DNA of 64,000 nt from Loktanella sp. DSM 29012 (GCF_900110705.1 NZ_FOEJ01000004.1:310001-374000), one strand, 5' to 3'; shown: positions 1 through 9,957, numbered from the stretch's first letter. The notes: generated by a model from the sequence alone, not told the origin. Translations and numbers: made by a program.

Positions 1-1085
1 GCGGCTGCGAAATCGTCGTAGTCGAAATCGCGCACCAACCGGGTGCTGCCATCAAGTTCACGGATCGCGATGCTGGGCATCTTGACGCCGTTGAACCAGT
101 TTTTCTTGACCATTGTGTAGCCTGCCGTGTCCTGAAACGAAAGCCGGTCACCCGCCTTGAGCGGGGCATCGAACCGGAATTCACCGAAAATATCCCCGGC
201 CAGACAGGATTTGCCGCAGACCATCCAGGCGTGATCGCCGGTGTTGGGCGCGATTTTGGCAGGTTCGCGGTAGATCAGCAGATCCAGCAGATGGGCTTCG
301 ATGGAACTGTCGACGATGGCCAGGTTTTTGCCGTTGTGCATCGTGTCCAGCACCGTCACCTCGAGCGTGGCGGCACCGCTGATCGCGGCCTCGCCGGGTT
401 CGAGGTAGATCTGCACGCCATAGCGTTCGGCAAAGCCCTTGAGCCGGGCGGCAAAGCGGTCCAGCGGGTAATCCGCACCCGTGAAATGGATGCCGCCGCC
501 CAGGCTGATCCAGTCCATCTTGTGAATGACCTTGCCGAACCGATCCTCGATCAGGGTCAGCATCTCGTCAAAGCGGTCAAAACTGTCGTTTTCGCAGTTG
601 TTGTGGAACATCAGCCCGGTGATCTGGTCAGCGATCGCGTCAATTTCGTCGGGGTCGTGTTCGCCCAACCGGCTGAAGGGACGGGCGGGATCGGCCAGGT
701 CGAATTCCGAGGTCGAGACACCGGGATTGACTCGCAGACCACGGATGTGACCGGCAGACTGGGCCGCAAATTTCGTCAGCTGACCGATGGAGTTGAAAAT
801 GATCTTGTCTGAATGGGCCAGGACCTCGACGATTTCGTGGTCGGCGTAGGCCACGGAATAGGCGTGCGTTTCGCCCGGAAACTTCTCACGGCCGAGACGC
901 ACCTCATAGAGCGAGGACGACGTGGAACCGTCCATGTAGTCTGACATGAAATCGAACACCGACCATGTGGCAAAGCATTTCAGCGCCAACAGGCATTTCG
1001 CCCCGGATTCCGCACGCAGCCATGCGATTTTTTCCATGTTGGGCAACAGGCGGGATTTGTCGATCAGGTAATAGGGAGTTTGCAC
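1..1085 (-). CDS. nspC: Carboxynorspermidine decarboxylase, 3' end cut by window
   Basis: PLP-dependent decarboxylase that converts carboxynorspermidine or carboxyspermidine to the polyamine; alanine-racemase/DAP-decarboxylase fold III, cytoplasmic. Reading the minus strand gives an N-terminal segment with YYLIDKSRLL and then ALKCFATWSVFDFM, where the Lys in ALKCF is the PLP lysine. The C-terminal part has GKSCLAGDIFGEF and GYTMVKKNWFNGVKMPS, typical of NspC. The protein reaches about 361 codons at the window edge, so only a few residues are missing. I chose the GTG at 1085 because an AGAAAG lies about 10 bases upstream; an in-frame ATG at 1121 adds 12 residues but has no visible ribosome site. 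The partner carboxynorspermidine dehydrogenase is often adjacent and would lie outside the window. Confidence 0.9.
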   Translation of the reverse strand, partial: MQTPYYLIDKSRLLPNMEKIAWLRAESGAKCLLALKCFATWSVFDFMSDYMDGSTSSSLYEVRLGREKFPGETHAYSVAYADHEIVEVLAHSDKIIFNSIGQLTKFAAQSAGHIRGLRVNPGVSTSEFDLADPARPFSRLGEHDPDEIDAIADQITGLMFHNNCENDSFDRFDEMLTLIEDRFGKVIHKMDWISLGGGIHFTGADYPLDRFAARLKGFAERYGVQIYLEPGEAAISGAATLEVTVLDTMHNGKNLAIVDSSIEAHLLDLLIYREPAKIAPNTGDHAWMVCGKSCLAGDIFGEFRFDAPLKAGDRLSFQDTAGYTMVKKNWFNGVKMPSIAIRELDGSTRLVRDFDYDDFAA

Positions 1086-1222
1086 GGCAGAGGCTTTCTG
1101 TTGGATTGCACCGTGGTGCATCGAAAGGATCGCGGCGTGGTGCCGGTTTTGAACGATATCGCGAGCGGCTGTCGCATAACTGGCGCGGCCAGTGCAATCG
1201 GCAATACTGGCGCGAGGCTACG

Positions 1223-1696
1223 TCAGGTGTCGTGACGCAGTAATCGCTGTTTTTGCCTTGCCCAGTCACGTTTCGCGTCGGTCTGACGCTTGTCGTGGTT
1301 TTTCTTGCCCTTGGCCGTGGCGATTTTCAGTTTCACCAGCCCGCGGTCGTTGAAATACATCACCAGCGGCACGAGGGTCATGCCTTCACGCTTGGTCGCG
1401 TTCCACAGGCGCGCCAATTCGCGGCGGCTGACCAGCAGTTTGCGTTTGCGCCGGGCCTCGTGGCCAAACATCGCCTGTTCATAGGGGGCGATATAGCCGT
1501 TGGTCAGCCACAGCTCGCCGTCGTCAACCGAGGCATAGCTGTCGGCGATGCTGGATTGGCCGATGCGCAGGGATTTCACCTCTGACCCGTGCAGGATGAT
1601 CCCGACCTCCAGGTCCTCCTGGATTTCGTAATCATAGCGTGCACGCCGGTTTTCGGCGATCACCTTGTAATTCTTGTTGTCCGGTTTCTTGGCCAT
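1223..1696 (-). CDS. smpB: SsrA-binding protein SmpB
   Basis: SmpB carries tmRNA into stalled ribosomes for trans-translation. The 157-residue product starts [20 protein letters not shown] and has the family pattern throughout: HGSEVKSLR, the SIADSYA motif, [19 protein letters not shown] and a basic C-terminal tail that enters the decoding centre. Length is normal for the family. A longer open frame runs upstream to 2086, but it overlaps the divergent YcaQ-like gene and has no SmpB similarity, so the ATG at 1696 is the start. The tmRNA gene itself is not visible in this window. Confidence 0.97.
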   Translation of the reverse strand: MAKKPDNKNYKVIAENRRARYDYEIQEDLEVGIILHGSEVKSLRIGQSSIADSYASVDDGELWLTNGYIAPYEQAMFGHEARRKRKLLVSRRELARLWNATKREGMTLVPLVMYFNDRGLVKLKIATAKGKKNHDKRQTDAKRDWARQKQRLLRHDT

Positions 1697-1779
1697 GCAC
1701 AGCAGATAGGCGACAGTGCGGGGCAGGGCAAGGCTGGCCCGGGCGGACTTGATGCGCCAGACTGGTCGCGACAGGGGGT

Positions 1780-2961
1780 ATGATGCAGGTAGAGCGACTG
1801 GAAAATGCCCGCGCGCGGGCGTTGTTTCTGGACCGGCACGAGCTGGGCGCCGCAGGCCTGGGCAGTGCCATGGCCGCGATCGATGCGCTGGGGTTCGTGC
1901 AATTGGACAGTGTGAACACATTCGCGCGGGCGCACGATATGATCCTGTGGTCACGGCATCGGTCCTATCGTCCGCCCGTCCTGAACCGTCTGCTGGCGCG
2001 CGAACGCGCGGTGTTCGAACACTGGACCCATGACGCAGCCGCGATTCCCATGGACCTGTGGCCATTGTGGCGGATGCGGTTCGCACGCGACCGCATGATG
2101 CTGGAACGCCGCTGGGTGCGTCACCGGCCTGCCGGATTCGCCGCGCAGGTTGACGGGGTCATGCGCCAGATCGCCGATCATGGGCCCTGCACCTCTGGCG
2201 ACGTGGGGCAGGGCGAGGCGCGTGGCAAGGGCGGTTGGTGGGACTGGCACCCCAGCAAGACGGCGCTTGAATACCTGTGGCGCAGCGGTGCGCTGTCGGT
2301 CGTGCGGCGCGAGGGGTTCCGCAAGGTCTATGACCTGACCGAACGGGTGATCCCGCAGGCGGTGCGCGAGACAGAGATCAGCGATGCAGACGCCATCGAC
2401 CGGCTGTGCGCACTGGCGCTGGACAAGCTGGGGTTCGCCACAAGCGGCGAGATCGCGGCGTTCTGGGCGCATGTCACCCCGGCAGAGGCACGGGTCTGGT
2501 GCGACGCGGAGCTGGCCGCAGGCCATGCCGTGCCGGTGGACGTATCAGGGGCCGATGGCCGGATACGTCGCTGCCTTGCGCGTCCTGATCTGCTGGATGC
2601 GAGGGTGCCGGACCTGCCGGGACGGGTGCGCATCCTGTCACCGTTCGATCCCGCGCTGCGCGACCGCAAGCGGGCGGAATGGCTGTTCGGTTTTCACTAC
2701 CGGATCGAGATTTTCGTACCAGCGCCGCAGCGGCGCTATGGCTACTATGTCTTTCCGGTGTGGGAAGGGGACCGGGCGATCGGGCGTATCGACATGGCAC
2801 GGCAGGGTGATGTGCTGGCGGTGCGCGCCTTTTGGCCCGAACCGGGCGTCACGATGGGCAAGGGGCGGTTGTCGCGCCTGCAATCAGAGCTGGCGCGCGC
2901 GGCCGTTTTTGGCGGTTGTGGTCGGATTGATTATGACCCGGATTGGATGCGGGACGCCTGA
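1780..2961 (+). CDS. YcaQ/AlkX-type winged-helix DNA glycosylase
   Basis: A 393-residue protein of the HTH_42 family (winged helix DNA-binding, YcaQ/AZL type). E. coli YcaQ is a DNA glycosylase that unhooks interstrand crosslinks. The N-terminal GFVQLDSVN contains the Q-hydrophobic-D triad that I recall as the catalytic signature of the YcaQ branch (AZL has Q-x-Q). The following RHRSY and [12 protein letters not shown] blocks are also family hallmarks. The start ATG at 1780 follows a GGGGG ribosome site and is preceded by only 83 bases shared with the divergent smpB. It is not part of an obvious operon. Family assignment is firm; substrate is inferred from the family. Confidence 0.85.
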   Translation: MMQVERLENARARALFLDRHELGAAGLGSAMAAIDALGFVQLDSVNTFARAHDMILWSRHRSYRPPVLNRLLARERAVFEHWTHDAAAIPMDLWPLWRMRFARDRMMLERRWVRHRPAGFAAQVDGVMRQIADHGPCTSGDVGQGEARGKGGWWDWHPSKTALEYLWRSGALSVVRREGFRKVYDLTERVIPQAVRETEISDADAIDRLCALALDKLGFATSGEIAAFWAHVTPAEARVWCDAELAAGHAVPVDVSGADGRIRRCLARPDLLDARVPDLPGRVRILSPFDPALRDRKRAEWLFGFHYRIEIFVPAPQRRYGYYVFPVWEGDRAIGRIDMARQGDVLAVRAFWPEPGVTMGKGRLSRLQSELARAAVFGGCGRIDYDPDWMRDA

Positions 2962-2965
2962 CGCC

Positions 2966-3010
2966 GCTGTTTGCGGGCGCTGCCCGCAAATGCGCCCCGC
3001 CCGCCGTCCC
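2966..3010 (+). repeat. REP-like palindromic repeat, copy A
   Basis: Directly after the YcaQ-like stop codon is GCTGTTTG, a perfect 9-bp stem with a GCT loop (2970-2990, arms TTTGCGGGC and GCCCGCAAA), then the tail TGCGCCCCGCCCGCCGTCCC at 2991-3010. Flanks and tail recur after smc (26486-26529) and inside cobN (17475-17514), while the stem interior differs. The hairpin may also end transcription of the upstream gene. Confidence 0.7.
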
Positions 3011-3011
3011 G

Positions 3012-3884
3012 TCAGTTCAGAAGGCCCGCGTGAACCATACCGGCGCGGATGCGGTCCTTGACGCCGTCGGTCAGGCCGACCAGCGGCGCGCGTACCTCTT
3101 CGTTGCCGAGGCCCAGCAACGACAAGCCGTATTTCGCGCCGACCAGCCCCGGTTCGAGAAAGATCGCCTCGTGCAGGGGCATCAGGCGGTCGGTGATCGA
3201 CAATGCGGTCGCGAAATCGCCGGCCAGCGTGGCGTCCTGCATCTGTGCGCACAGCGCGGGTGCCACATTCGCCGTGACCGAGATGCAGCCCGTGCCGCCG
3301 TGGGCGTTGAACCCGAGTGCTGTCGCGTCCTCGCCCGACATCTGCACGAAATCCACACCACAGGTCATGCGCTGCTTAGGTACGCGGGACAAATCGCCGG
3401 TGGCATCCTTGACACCGACGATCATCGGCAGCTTGGCCAGTTCTGCCATGGTGGCGACGGTCATGTCGACGGCGGACCGGCCGGGTATGTTGTAGATCAC
3501 GATGGGCAGGCCGCAATCGGCAGCGGCGGTGAAATGCGCGATCAGACCGGCCTGTGTGGGTTTGTTGTAATAGGGGGTCACGACCAGTGCGGCATCGGCG
3601 CCTGCGGCCTTGGCGGCCTTGACCAGCCGAACGGTTTCCATGGTGTTGTTCGACCCGGCGCCTGCAATGACCGGGATGCGGCCTGCTGCATGATCAACGA
3701 CGGTCTGGACGACCAGATCGTGTTCGTCGTGGGTCAGTGTCGGGCTCTCGCCCGTTGTGCCGACCGGAACCAGCCCGTGCGTGCCTTGCGCGACATGCCA
3801 GTCGACAAGGTTTTTCAGCGTTGCGAGGTCCACCTTGCCGCCGCTGAACGGCGTGACGAGGGCGACGAATGAACCTTTGAACAT
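3012..3884 (-). CDS. dapA: 4-hydroxy-tetrahydrodipicolinate synthase
   Basis: Condenses aspartate semialdehyde with pyruvate in lysine and diaminopimelate synthesis; cytoplasmic TIM barrel. The 290-residue product begins [13 protein letters not shown] and shows GTTGESPTL (substrate-binding Thr pair), [18 protein letters not shown] with the catalytic Tyr of the proton relay, and GVKDATGD with the Schiff-base lysine. Length is standard. An in-frame extension upstream to 4154 overlaps the divergent transglycosylase leader and is not family-like, so ATG 3884 is chosen. Single-gene transcription unit, divergent from the lytic transglycosylase and possibly sharing its 158-base promoter region. Confidence 0.97.
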   Translation of the reverse strand: MFKGSFVALVTPFSGGKVDLATLKNLVDWHVAQGTHGLVPVGTTGESPTLTHDEHDLVVQTVVDHAAGRIPVIAGAGSNNTMETVRLVKAAKAAGADAALVVTPYYNKPTQAGLIAHFTAAADCGLPIVIYNIPGRSAVDMTVATMAELAKLPMIVGVKDATGDLSRVPKQRMTCGVDFVQMSGEDATALGFNAHGGTGCISVTANVAPALCAQMQDATLAGDFATALSITDRLMPLHEAIFLEPGLVGAKYGLSLLGLGNEEVRAPLVGLTDGVKDRIRAGMVHAGLLN

Positions 3885-4041
3885 GGGGTGTTGTCCTGAT
3901 GTTGGGGCCGGGCTGCGGGCCATCGGCGAAATCGCGCGGACCCTAGCGGGGTTTCCCCCGAATGCCAAGAATGTGCGTTGCCCCGTCAGCATGATAGACC
4001 ATATTCGAGTGACAGTTCTGTTCCGCGCCACAGGTGCCCCT

Positions 4042-6207
4042 ATGCGATTTTCGATCCCCGGTTTCATGCGTGTTGCCAGTGTCCTTTTCTGGCCTGCCTT
4101 GGCGACAGCGCAGACCGTGACCGATGACGACATCAGGGCGGTCCGTTTGTCCAATGACCGTGACTATGATGCAGCCTATGCCGCAGCCGGGCGCGACGAC
4201 CCGGTGATGACCGATCTGGTGACATGGCAACGCCTGCGGTTCGGCGATGCGCCATTCGCGGATTACATCGATTTCGAGGCGCGGCGCCCGAACTGGCCCG
4301 GCGAAAACGTCGTGCGCGCCGCCGGAGAGCAGGTGATCCCCGAGGACGCAAGTGCGGCGCAAGTCATACTATGGTTCGACGGTTTGCCCCCGCAGACGGG
4401 TCTGGGGGCCGTGCGACTGGCGCAGGCGCTGGTGGCTACGGGCCAGATTGATCGTGCGCGCAACGTCGTGCGCACGGCATGGATCGATCTGGAACTGTCG
4501 GATTTCAGCCAGCAGTTGTTGCTGGACAGTTTCGGTGACGATCTGGCCGATCTGCACGAAGAGAGAACCGATCAGCTGCTATGGGCCTGGCGCACTGACG
4601 CGGCCGAGAAAATGCGCCCCCTGCTGGACGAGGGCCAGCAGGCGTTGCTGACCGCCCGGTCGCGGCTGATCCGCGATGCCTCCGGCGTCGATGCAGCACT
4701 GGCCGCGGTCCCCGAGGATCTGCGCGACACGGCGGGGTTGCTCTATGATCGGTATAACTGGGCAGCTGACCGGGGGCGTCGCAGTGATGCGATGGACCTG
4801 CTGCTGGCGCAATCCACAAGTGCCGCTGCACTGGGCGAACCCTTTCGCTGGTCCGGCTGGCGGCGTATCCTCGCGCGGTACGAGATGCGTAACGGCGACC
4901 CTGAACGGGCCTACCGCATGGCATCACAGCATTTCATGACCCCCGGTGACGGGTACAACTATGCCGATCTGGAATGGCTGTCGGGTTATCTGGCGCTGAC
5001 CTATCTGGACGATGTGGAACTGGCGCTGACGCATTTCGACACCTTTGCCGCCACGGTCGATACGCCAATCAGCGAGGGACGTGCGGGATACTGGCAGGGA
5101 CGCGCCCTGTCTGCCTTGGGCCGGACGGCCGAGGCCGAAGCGGCCTTTGCCCGTGCGGCGGTGCACCAGACCAGTTTCTACGGTCTGCTGGCCGCCGACC
5201 GGCTGGACCTGCCACTGGATCCTGCGCTGATCGGCGCGGACGAGGGGCTGGACTGGCAAAGTGCACCGATCATCGAGGATGACCGCGTGCGGGCCGCCAT
5301 CGCCTTGCTGGAGGCGGGTCAGCGCGGCAAGGCCATCGCATTCGTCAACAATCTGGGCCAGACGCTGGGGGCTGCGGATATCGCACGTCTGGGCCGGGCC
5401 TTTGCCGCGCGGGATGAAACATATCTGACGGTCCTGCTGGGCAAGGCCGCTGCCGAACGCGGCGTCATCGTGCCCTCGGCGTATTTTCCGCTGCACCCCG
5501 TGGCGGACATGGATCTGCCGGTGCCGGCCGATCTGACCCTGGCGATCGCCCGCCGCGAAAGCGAATTCTACATCGGTGCAGGCAGCCCGGTGGGCGCACA
5601 GGGTCTGATGCAGCTGATGCCTGCCACAGCGCGCGAGGTCAGCCGTGAACTGGGCCTGAGCTATTCCGAGGCCAATCTGACGCGCGACTGGCGCTATAAC
5701 GCGCAGCTGGGTGCGGCCTATCTGGCAGGCCTGCGCGAGAGATTTGGTGATTCCGTCATTCAGGTCGCAGCGGGATACAACGCCGGTCCCAGCCGCCCCG
5801 CAACCTGGATGGACGAACGCGGTGACCCACGCCAGGGTGAGGTGGATGTCGTCGACTGGATCGAACATATCCCGTTCCGCGAGACGCGGAACTATGTTCA
5901 GCGGGTCAGTGAATCGCTGCCCATCTACCGTGCGCGTCTGACGGGCACGACGGGCGAGGTCGATTTTCTGAACATGATCACGGGCAGCATGGCATCTGTG
6001 CGGCCACGATTGCGCCCCGATGGGTCGGTGGAACAACCGGTCCCCGCCGAGGTGCTGGCGGCACCGCGGCCTGAATTGCGTCCTGCCGCGTTGGATGCCG
6101 AGGCGCGTGTGGCAACGTCATCGGCACCTCCGGACGTGGTCGAGCTGATTGTCATTCCCGAAGGCAGCGCCCCGCCGGAAACCCTGCGCCCCATCCCGCG
6201 CCCCTGA
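4042..6207 (+). CDS. Soluble-type lytic murein transglycosylase (Slt70-like)
   Basis: Periplasmic enzyme that cleaves the MurNAc-GlcNAc bond of peptidoglycan to give 1,6-anhydromuropeptides. The 721-residue product opens with a signal peptide ending near ALATAQ. A long alpha-helical superhelix of TPR-like repeats follows, and the C-terminal goose-type lysozyme domain starts near residue 500. That domain has ARRESEF with the catalytic Glu at about residue 506, [12 protein letters not shown], and [11 protein letters not shown]. The C-terminus is proline-rich. Start ATG 4042 places the signal peptide correctly; an internal ATG at 4066 is a possible alternative. A weak TTGCCC-N17-ATATTC pair at 3978-4006 could be its promoter. 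It is monocistronic, with the next gene converging. Confidence 0.93.
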   Translation: MRFSIPGFMRVASVLFWPALATAQTVTDDDIRAVRLSNDRDYDAAYAAAGRDDPVMTDLVTWQRLRFGDAPFADYIDFEARRPNWPGENVVRAAGEQVIPEDASAAQVILWFDGLPPQTGLGAVRLAQALVATGQIDRARNVVRTAWIDLELSDFSQQLLLDSFGDDLADLHEERTDQLLWAWRTDAAEKMRPLLDEGQQALLTARSRLIRDASGVDAALAAVPEDLRDTAGLLYDRYNWAADRGRRSDAMDLLLAQSTSAAALGEPFRWSGWRRILARYEMRNGDPERAYRMASQHFMTPGDGYNYADLEWLSGYLALTYLDDVELALTHFDTFAATVDTPISEGRAGYWQGRALSALGRTAEAEAAFARAAVHQTSFYGLLAADRLDLPLDPALIGADEGLDWQSAPIIEDDRVRAAIALLEAGQRGKAIAFVNNLGQTLGAADIARLGRAFAARDETYLTVLLGKAAAERGVIVPSAYFPLHPVADMDLPVPADLTLAIARRESEFYIGAGSPVGAQGLMQLMPATAREVSRELGLSYSEANLTRDWRYNAQLGAAYLAGLRERFGDSVIQVAAGYNAGPSRPATWMDERGDPRQGEVDVVDWIEHIPFRETRNYVQRVSESLPIYRARLTGTTGEVDFLNMITGSMASVRPRLRPDGSVEQPVPAEVLAAPRPELRPAALDAEARVATSSAPPDVVELIVIPEGSAPPETLRPIPRP

Positions 6208-7257
6208 CTAACGGGGCGGGTTGGTGTCGTTGATCGCCTGAACCGGGCAGGTCATCGACCAGCGCAGCCCCTTGGGATCGAAGTCCTGGGTGACGGTGGC
6301 ATTCAGCGCCGCTTCGGTCATGGTTTGTAGCACGGATGTGCCGAAACCCCGATGCTCTGGCGCCTTGACCGACGGGCCTCCATCCTCGCGCCAGGAGAGG
6401 CTGAGTGTTTCGTCCGTGACCGTCCAGCTGACGGTCAAGCGACCCTCTGACACTGACAGCGCACCGTATTTGGTCGCATTCGTGGCCAGTTCGTGCAGCG
6501 TCAGCCCGATGGATTGCATCGCACTTTCCCGCAGGATCAGCGCGGGGCCGTCGACCGTGATCCGCGGGTCGGTCCTGCTGGCAAAGGGGCTCAGTTGCTC
6601 GCGCACCAGATCGCCCAGTTGCACACCCACGGCGGCCTGCTGCATCAGCAGGTTCTGGTTCTGCCCCAGTGCCGCCATCCGTGCATTGAAACTGGCCAGG
6701 AAATCCTGCGGTTCGGTGGTGCGTGCCGTCAGACGTGCGATGCTTTGCACAATGGTCAGCACGTTTTTCAGGCGATGATTCATTTCTCCCATCAGGGCCA
6801 CGACATGGTCTTCGTGGCTCTTGAGTGCGGAAATATCCATGATCGCCACCAGACCGGACACGGGCCGCGCGTTGCCATCTGCGTCCTGTTTGAACGTGAC
6901 CTGTTTGCGCGCGCTCAGCCACCGATGGCCCCCGTCCGGTCGCGGGACGCGGTGCACCACATCCACGATGTCAGGTTGACCGGGTGCCAGCAGGGCGTCG
7001 ACCTCGTGCTGAACATGAGGCTGGTCTTCGGGATGAATGCGCGCGTGCAATTCATCGCGGGACACGGGGCGCAAGGCTGGCAGATCGAACAGTTCGGCGG
7101 CACGGGCATCCAGCGTGATCGTGTCGTTCACATAATCCACGGTGCCAAGGCCAAGCCCTGCAACCTGAACGCCCAGTTGCAGCAATGCAGCCGACACATC
7201 CGGTTGTCCGGCGACGGGCAGATCGAATAATCCATCAGGTGGCGGCATCACGTGCAA
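6208..7257 (-). CDS. HWE-family sensor histidine kinase with PAS domain
   Basis: A 349-residue cytoplasmic two-component kinase without membrane segments. Residues about 25-145 form a PAS fold (a PAS_3-like region including IHPEDQPHVQ). The dimerisation/phosphoacceptor block has EMNHRLKN with His161. The ATPase part has LHELATNATKYGAL (N box) and a WRE motif in LSWREDGGP, which defines HWE kinases. It ends GFGTSVLQ and GLRWSMTCP. No response regulator lies next to it, so it is an orphan here. In Alphaproteobacteria such kinases often feed PhyR and the general stress response; that link is only inference. ATG 7257 is used; ATG 7248 is also possible. Confidence 0.9.
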   Translation of the reverse strand: MHVMPPPDGLFDLPVAGQPDVSAALLQLGVQVAGLGLGTVDYVNDTITLDARAAELFDLPALRPVSRDELHARIHPEDQPHVQHEVDALLAPGQPDIVDVVHRVPRPDGGHRWLSARKQVTFKQDADGNARPVSGLVAIMDISALKSHEDHVVALMGEMNHRLKNVLTIVQSIARLTARTTEPQDFLASFNARMAALGQNQNLLMQQAAVGVQLGDLVREQLSPFASRTDPRITVDGPALILRESAMQSIGLTLHELATNATKYGALSVSEGRLTVSWTVTDETLSLSWREDGGPSVKAPEHRGFGTSVLQTMTEAALNATVTQDFDPKGLRWSMTCPVQAINDTNPPR

Positions 7258-7280
7258 TCTTTGTAGGTTCAGCGCGTCTT

Positions 7281-7309
7281 TTTTTAGGATCTGCTAAAAA
7301 TTGACGCAA
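7281..7309 (-). promoter_or_regulatory. Candidate sigma-70 promoter for the HWE kinase
   Basis: On the minus strand TTGCGT (7309-7304) is followed after 17 bases by TAAAAA (7286-7281), 24 bases before the kinase ATG. The stretch is noticeably AT-rich compared with its surroundings. Sequence pattern only. Confidence 0.4.
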
Positions 7310-7338
7310 GAGTTGTGGTATTAAACTAATCTTGGTTT

Positions 7339-8205
7339 TCAACTGCGTGCGCGGCTGCGGATCAGTGTGAATACGCCCGCGGCGACGACAATCGCGGTGC
7401 CCAGCGCCACGTTCCATTCCAACACCTCGCCAAAGAACGTCAGCCCGATCGCGGTCGCAAAGACCAGTTGCAGATAGGCAAACGGTTGGACCGATCCCGC
7501 CTCGGCGACCTCGTAGGTCTTGATCAGCAGCCAGTGACCGCTGACGCCCGTGACGCAGAGCACGGCCATGATCGCCCAGTCGGGGCCGGTCATGGGTTCC
7601 CAGAACCAGATGCCAGCGGCGGTGGACGCCACGGCCCCCGCGACGCCCGTCCAGAAAAAGCTGGTGGCGGCGGTGTCCAGTTTCGCCACGTATCGCGTCA
7701 ACAAGCCATATAGCGCGAACATCACCGCCGCGATCAACGGGATGATGGCCGCGGGGGCAAAGACGGTGAATCCGGGTTCCAGAATGATGAGCACGCCGAC
7801 AAACCCCACGCCAATGGCGATCCAGCGGCGCGGCCCCACGCCTTCGCCCAATACGGGACCGGACAGGGCCGCGATCAGCAGCGGATAGCAGGCAAAGACG
7901 GCATGACTTTCGACCAATCCCAGCGCCACGAAACCCGCGACCATCACCATGATTTCTGTCGCCAGCAGCAGACCGCGCAGGATCTGCACCTTGGGCTGGT
8001 TGGTGCGGGCGGCCTGGCGCACCGACCCAGTGCGCAACCGCGCAAGTGTGATGACAAAGGCGGCAAAGAACCAGTAGCGGATCATCACCACCATCATCAC
8101 GTTGTAATCCGTCGCCAGATGCCGCGACAGCCCGTCCTGCACGGCAAAGACGAATGTGGTCGCCGTCATCAGGCCGATACCCAATCGGGTGTTGGAACTT
8201 TGCAT
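7339..8205 (-). CDS. EamA/DMT-family membrane transporter
   Basis: A 288-residue inner-membrane protein with about ten hydrophobic helices, arranged as two five-helix EamA repeats. It starts MQSSNTRLGIGLMTATTFVF and ends in a basic tail. Each half keeps the family's glycine/proline-rich helix patterns, such as YPLLIAALSGPVLGEG and the corresponding PFAYLQLVFATAIGLTFFGE in the second half. Members export amino acids, nucleosides or other small metabolites; the substrate cannot be read from sequence. The start codon lies within a few bases of the stop of mnmD on the same strand (8209), so the two are likely cotranscribed. Confidence 0.9.
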   Translation of the reverse strand: MQSSNTRLGIGLMTATTFVFAVQDGLSRHLATDYNVMMVVMIRYWFFAAFVITLARLRTGSVRQAARTNQPKVQILRGLLLATEIMVMVAGFVALGLVESHAVFACYPLLIAALSGPVLGEGVGPRRWIAIGVGFVGVLIILEPGFTVFAPAAIIPLIAAVMFALYGLLTRYVAKLDTAATSFFWTGVAGAVASTAAGIWFWEPMTGPDWAIMAVLCVTGVSGHWLLIKTYEVAEAGSVQPFAYLQLVFATAIGLTFFGEVLEWNVALGTAIVVAAGVFTLIRSRARS

Positions 8206-8208
8206 GGG

Positions 8209-8874
8209 TTATTCCTTGATCCCGGTGGTCATGTGCCGTTTGCGCCCGTAGCCGGGCTGACGTGTGACGGTGAAACCGGCTGCAGCCAGTGAGGCGCGCA
8301 CATGGCCTGCCGCCGAATAGGTCGCGCAGGTGCCGCCCGTGCGGCAGTGGTCAGCCACCTGTTGCAGCAGTTCCGGCCGCCACAAGGCGGGGTTCTTGGC
8401 CGGTGAAAACCCGTCAAGGAACCAAGCGTCGGCCATGCCGTCCCATGCGGGCAGGGTGGCGTTTGCGTCGCCCGCGATCACCCGCAACGTGAAATCGGGA
8501 CCCGCGACATGCGACAGATCGGCGGCGGCCAGTGTCCCCACCGGCAGACCGTCGAACGGGGCTAGCGCGCGTGCGCGGTCTGCCGGCGTCATCGGGTGCA
8601 GTTCAAAACTGGTGAATATCAGGCGTCCAGCCACGCCGGAGGCGCGGAATGCGCGCAGGGCGCACAGAAAATTCAGCCCCGTCCCGAACCCCAGTTCGGC
8701 GATGTGGAACCCGTCCCGAAACCGTTCCGGCAGGCCGTTGCCACCCAAAAAGACATGGGCGGTTTCATCGACGCCACCGTTCAGCGAATAATAGGGATCA
8801 TCGAACAGGTCGGACACCGGCACCGGGCCGTGTGGCGTGTCTTTCCAACTGAGGATGGCGGGCTGGTCGGTCAT
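8209..8874 (-). CDS. mnmD: tRNA (mnm5s2U34) methyltransferase MnmD
   Basis: SAM-dependent methyltransferase that finishes 5-methylaminomethyl-2-thiouridine at tRNA wobble position 34. The 221-residue product contains the family's YYSLNGGVDET entry motif, the SAM site ELGFGTGLNFL, and FLDGFSPAKNPALW, which is diagnostic for the MnmC methyltransferase domain (DUF752). In enteric bacteria this domain is fused to an FAD oxidase; here it is a stand-alone protein and the oxidase-like gene is divergent, 48 bases away. The open frame runs far upstream to 9915 against the oxidase gene, but only the part from ATG 8874 is family-like. Confidence 0.93.
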   Translation of the reverse strand: MTDQPAILSWKDTPHGPVPVSDLFDDPYYSLNGGVDETAHVFLGGNGLPERFRDGFHIAELGFGTGLNFLCALRAFRASGVAGRLIFTSFELHPMTPADRARALAPFDGLPVGTLAAADLSHVAGPDFTLRVIAGDANATLPAWDGMADAWFLDGFSPAKNPALWRPELLQQVADHCRTGGTCATYSAAGHVRASLAAAGFTVTRQPGYGRKRHMTTGIKE

Positions 8875-8922
8875 GATCGTTTGCCTTAAGCGTCGGGTCA
8901 GGTCTGAACCGGAGAGGGCGCG

Positions 8923-9957
8923 ATGGCAAGTGATGTGACGGTGCGTGGTGCAGGTGTTTTCGGACTTGGCATCGCCTGGGCCTGTCTGCAACGCGGTGCA
9001 TCGGTGCAGGTCATCGACCCGCACGGGCCGGCGTCTGGGGCCAGCGGCGGCATCGTCGGCGCCCTTGCCCCGCATGTGCCGGAACAATGGAACCCGAAAA
9101 AGGCGTTTCAATTCGAAAGCCTGCTGATGGCGGAGGATTTCTGGTCGGACGTGGCCTTGGCCTCGGGGCTGCCGACGGGATATGCCCGCAGCGGGCGGGT
9201 TCAGCCCCTCGCCGATGATGCTGCGGTGGCGCTGGCCCGGTCGCGGGCGCAGGGCGCGCGGGATCTGTGGCAGGGCCATGCCATCTGGCAGGTGACCGAT
9301 GCGCCCCCCGGCGACCTGATCCCCGACAGCCCCACGGGGTTGTGGGTGCATGACACCCTGTCGGGTCTGATCCAGCCACGCGACGCGACCCGCGCCCTCG
9401 CGCAGGCGCTGACCCGCGCGGGCGTGCCGATCCTGTCCGAAGGGCCGGACAGCGGCGCGGTGGTCTGGGCCACGGGCTGGCAGGGTCTGCAAGACATGAC
9501 CGCCGCCCATAGCCGGATGGTGGGCACAGGGGTCAAGGGGCAGGCGGCGCTGCTGGACGTCGATGCGCGCGGACAGGCGCAAGCCTTTGCCGGTGGTGTG
9601 CATATCGTGCCACACCATGACGGCACCACGGCGGTCGGCTCGACCACCGAACGCGAGTTTGACGATCCCGGCACCACGGACGACCAGCTGGATGCGGTGA
9701 TCGCGGCGGCCCGCGCGGCGGTGCCTGCGTTGCGCGATGCAGCCGTGATCGCACGCTGGGCCGGGGTGCGCCCGCGCAGCCGCAGTCGTGCACCGATGCT
9801 GGGCGCGCATCCGTTCAGGCCGGGCCAATTCGTCGCCAACGGCGGGTTCAAGATCGGGTTCGGCATGGCCCCCAAGGTGGCGCAGGTCATGGCCGATCTG
9901 ATGCTCGACGATCATGATGCGATCCCCGATGATTTCCGGGCCGCGGCGAACCTCTAA
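8923..9957 (+). CDS. FAD-dependent oxidoreductase, MnmC oxidase-like
   Basis: A 344-residue DAO-family flavoprotein. The N-terminal FAD-binding Rossmann motif is GAGVFGLG, followed by the acidic residue of VIDPHGPASGASGG. Mid-protein blocks such as ALAPHVPEQWNPKKAFQFES and the C-terminal RPRSRSRAPMLGAHPF and NGGFKIGFGMAP match the oxidase half of MnmC, which removes the carboxymethyl group from cmnm5(s2)U34. Because it sits divergently beside mnmD, I infer that it is the separate MnmC oxidase. A glycine-oxidase-like role on a free amine cannot be ruled out. Its stop overlaps the convergent VOC gene by 4 bases. Confidence 0.8.
   Translation: MASDVTVRGAGVFGLGIAWACLQRGASVQVIDPHGPASGASGGIVGALAPHVPEQWNPKKAFQFESLLMAEDFWSDVALASGLPTGYARSGRVQPLADDAAVALARSRAQGARDLWQGHAIWQVTDAPPGDLIPDSPTGLWVHDTLSGLIQPRDATRALAQALTRAGVPILSEGPDSGAVVWATGWQGLQDMTAAHSRMVGTGVKGQAALLDVDARGQAQAFAGGVHIVPHHDGTTAVGSTTEREFDDPGTTDDQLDAVIAAARAAVPALRDAAVIARWAGVRPRSRSRAPMLGAHPFRPGQFVANGGFKIGFGMAPKVAQVMADLMLDDHDAIPDDFRAAANL

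Noticed and set aside
184-215. AAAATATCCCCGGCC in nspC as a further repeat copy
   Set aside because: It encodes the conserved LAGDIFGEF segment of NspC, so similarity to the GGGATATTTT repeat is coincidental.
7302-7330. TTGACG on the plus strand as a promoter
   Set aside because: There is no plus-strand gene downstream; the next gene ends there from the other side.
8875-9915. Long upstream extension of mnmD
   Set aside because: It runs antisense to the FAD oxidase and has no similarity to MnmD proteins.
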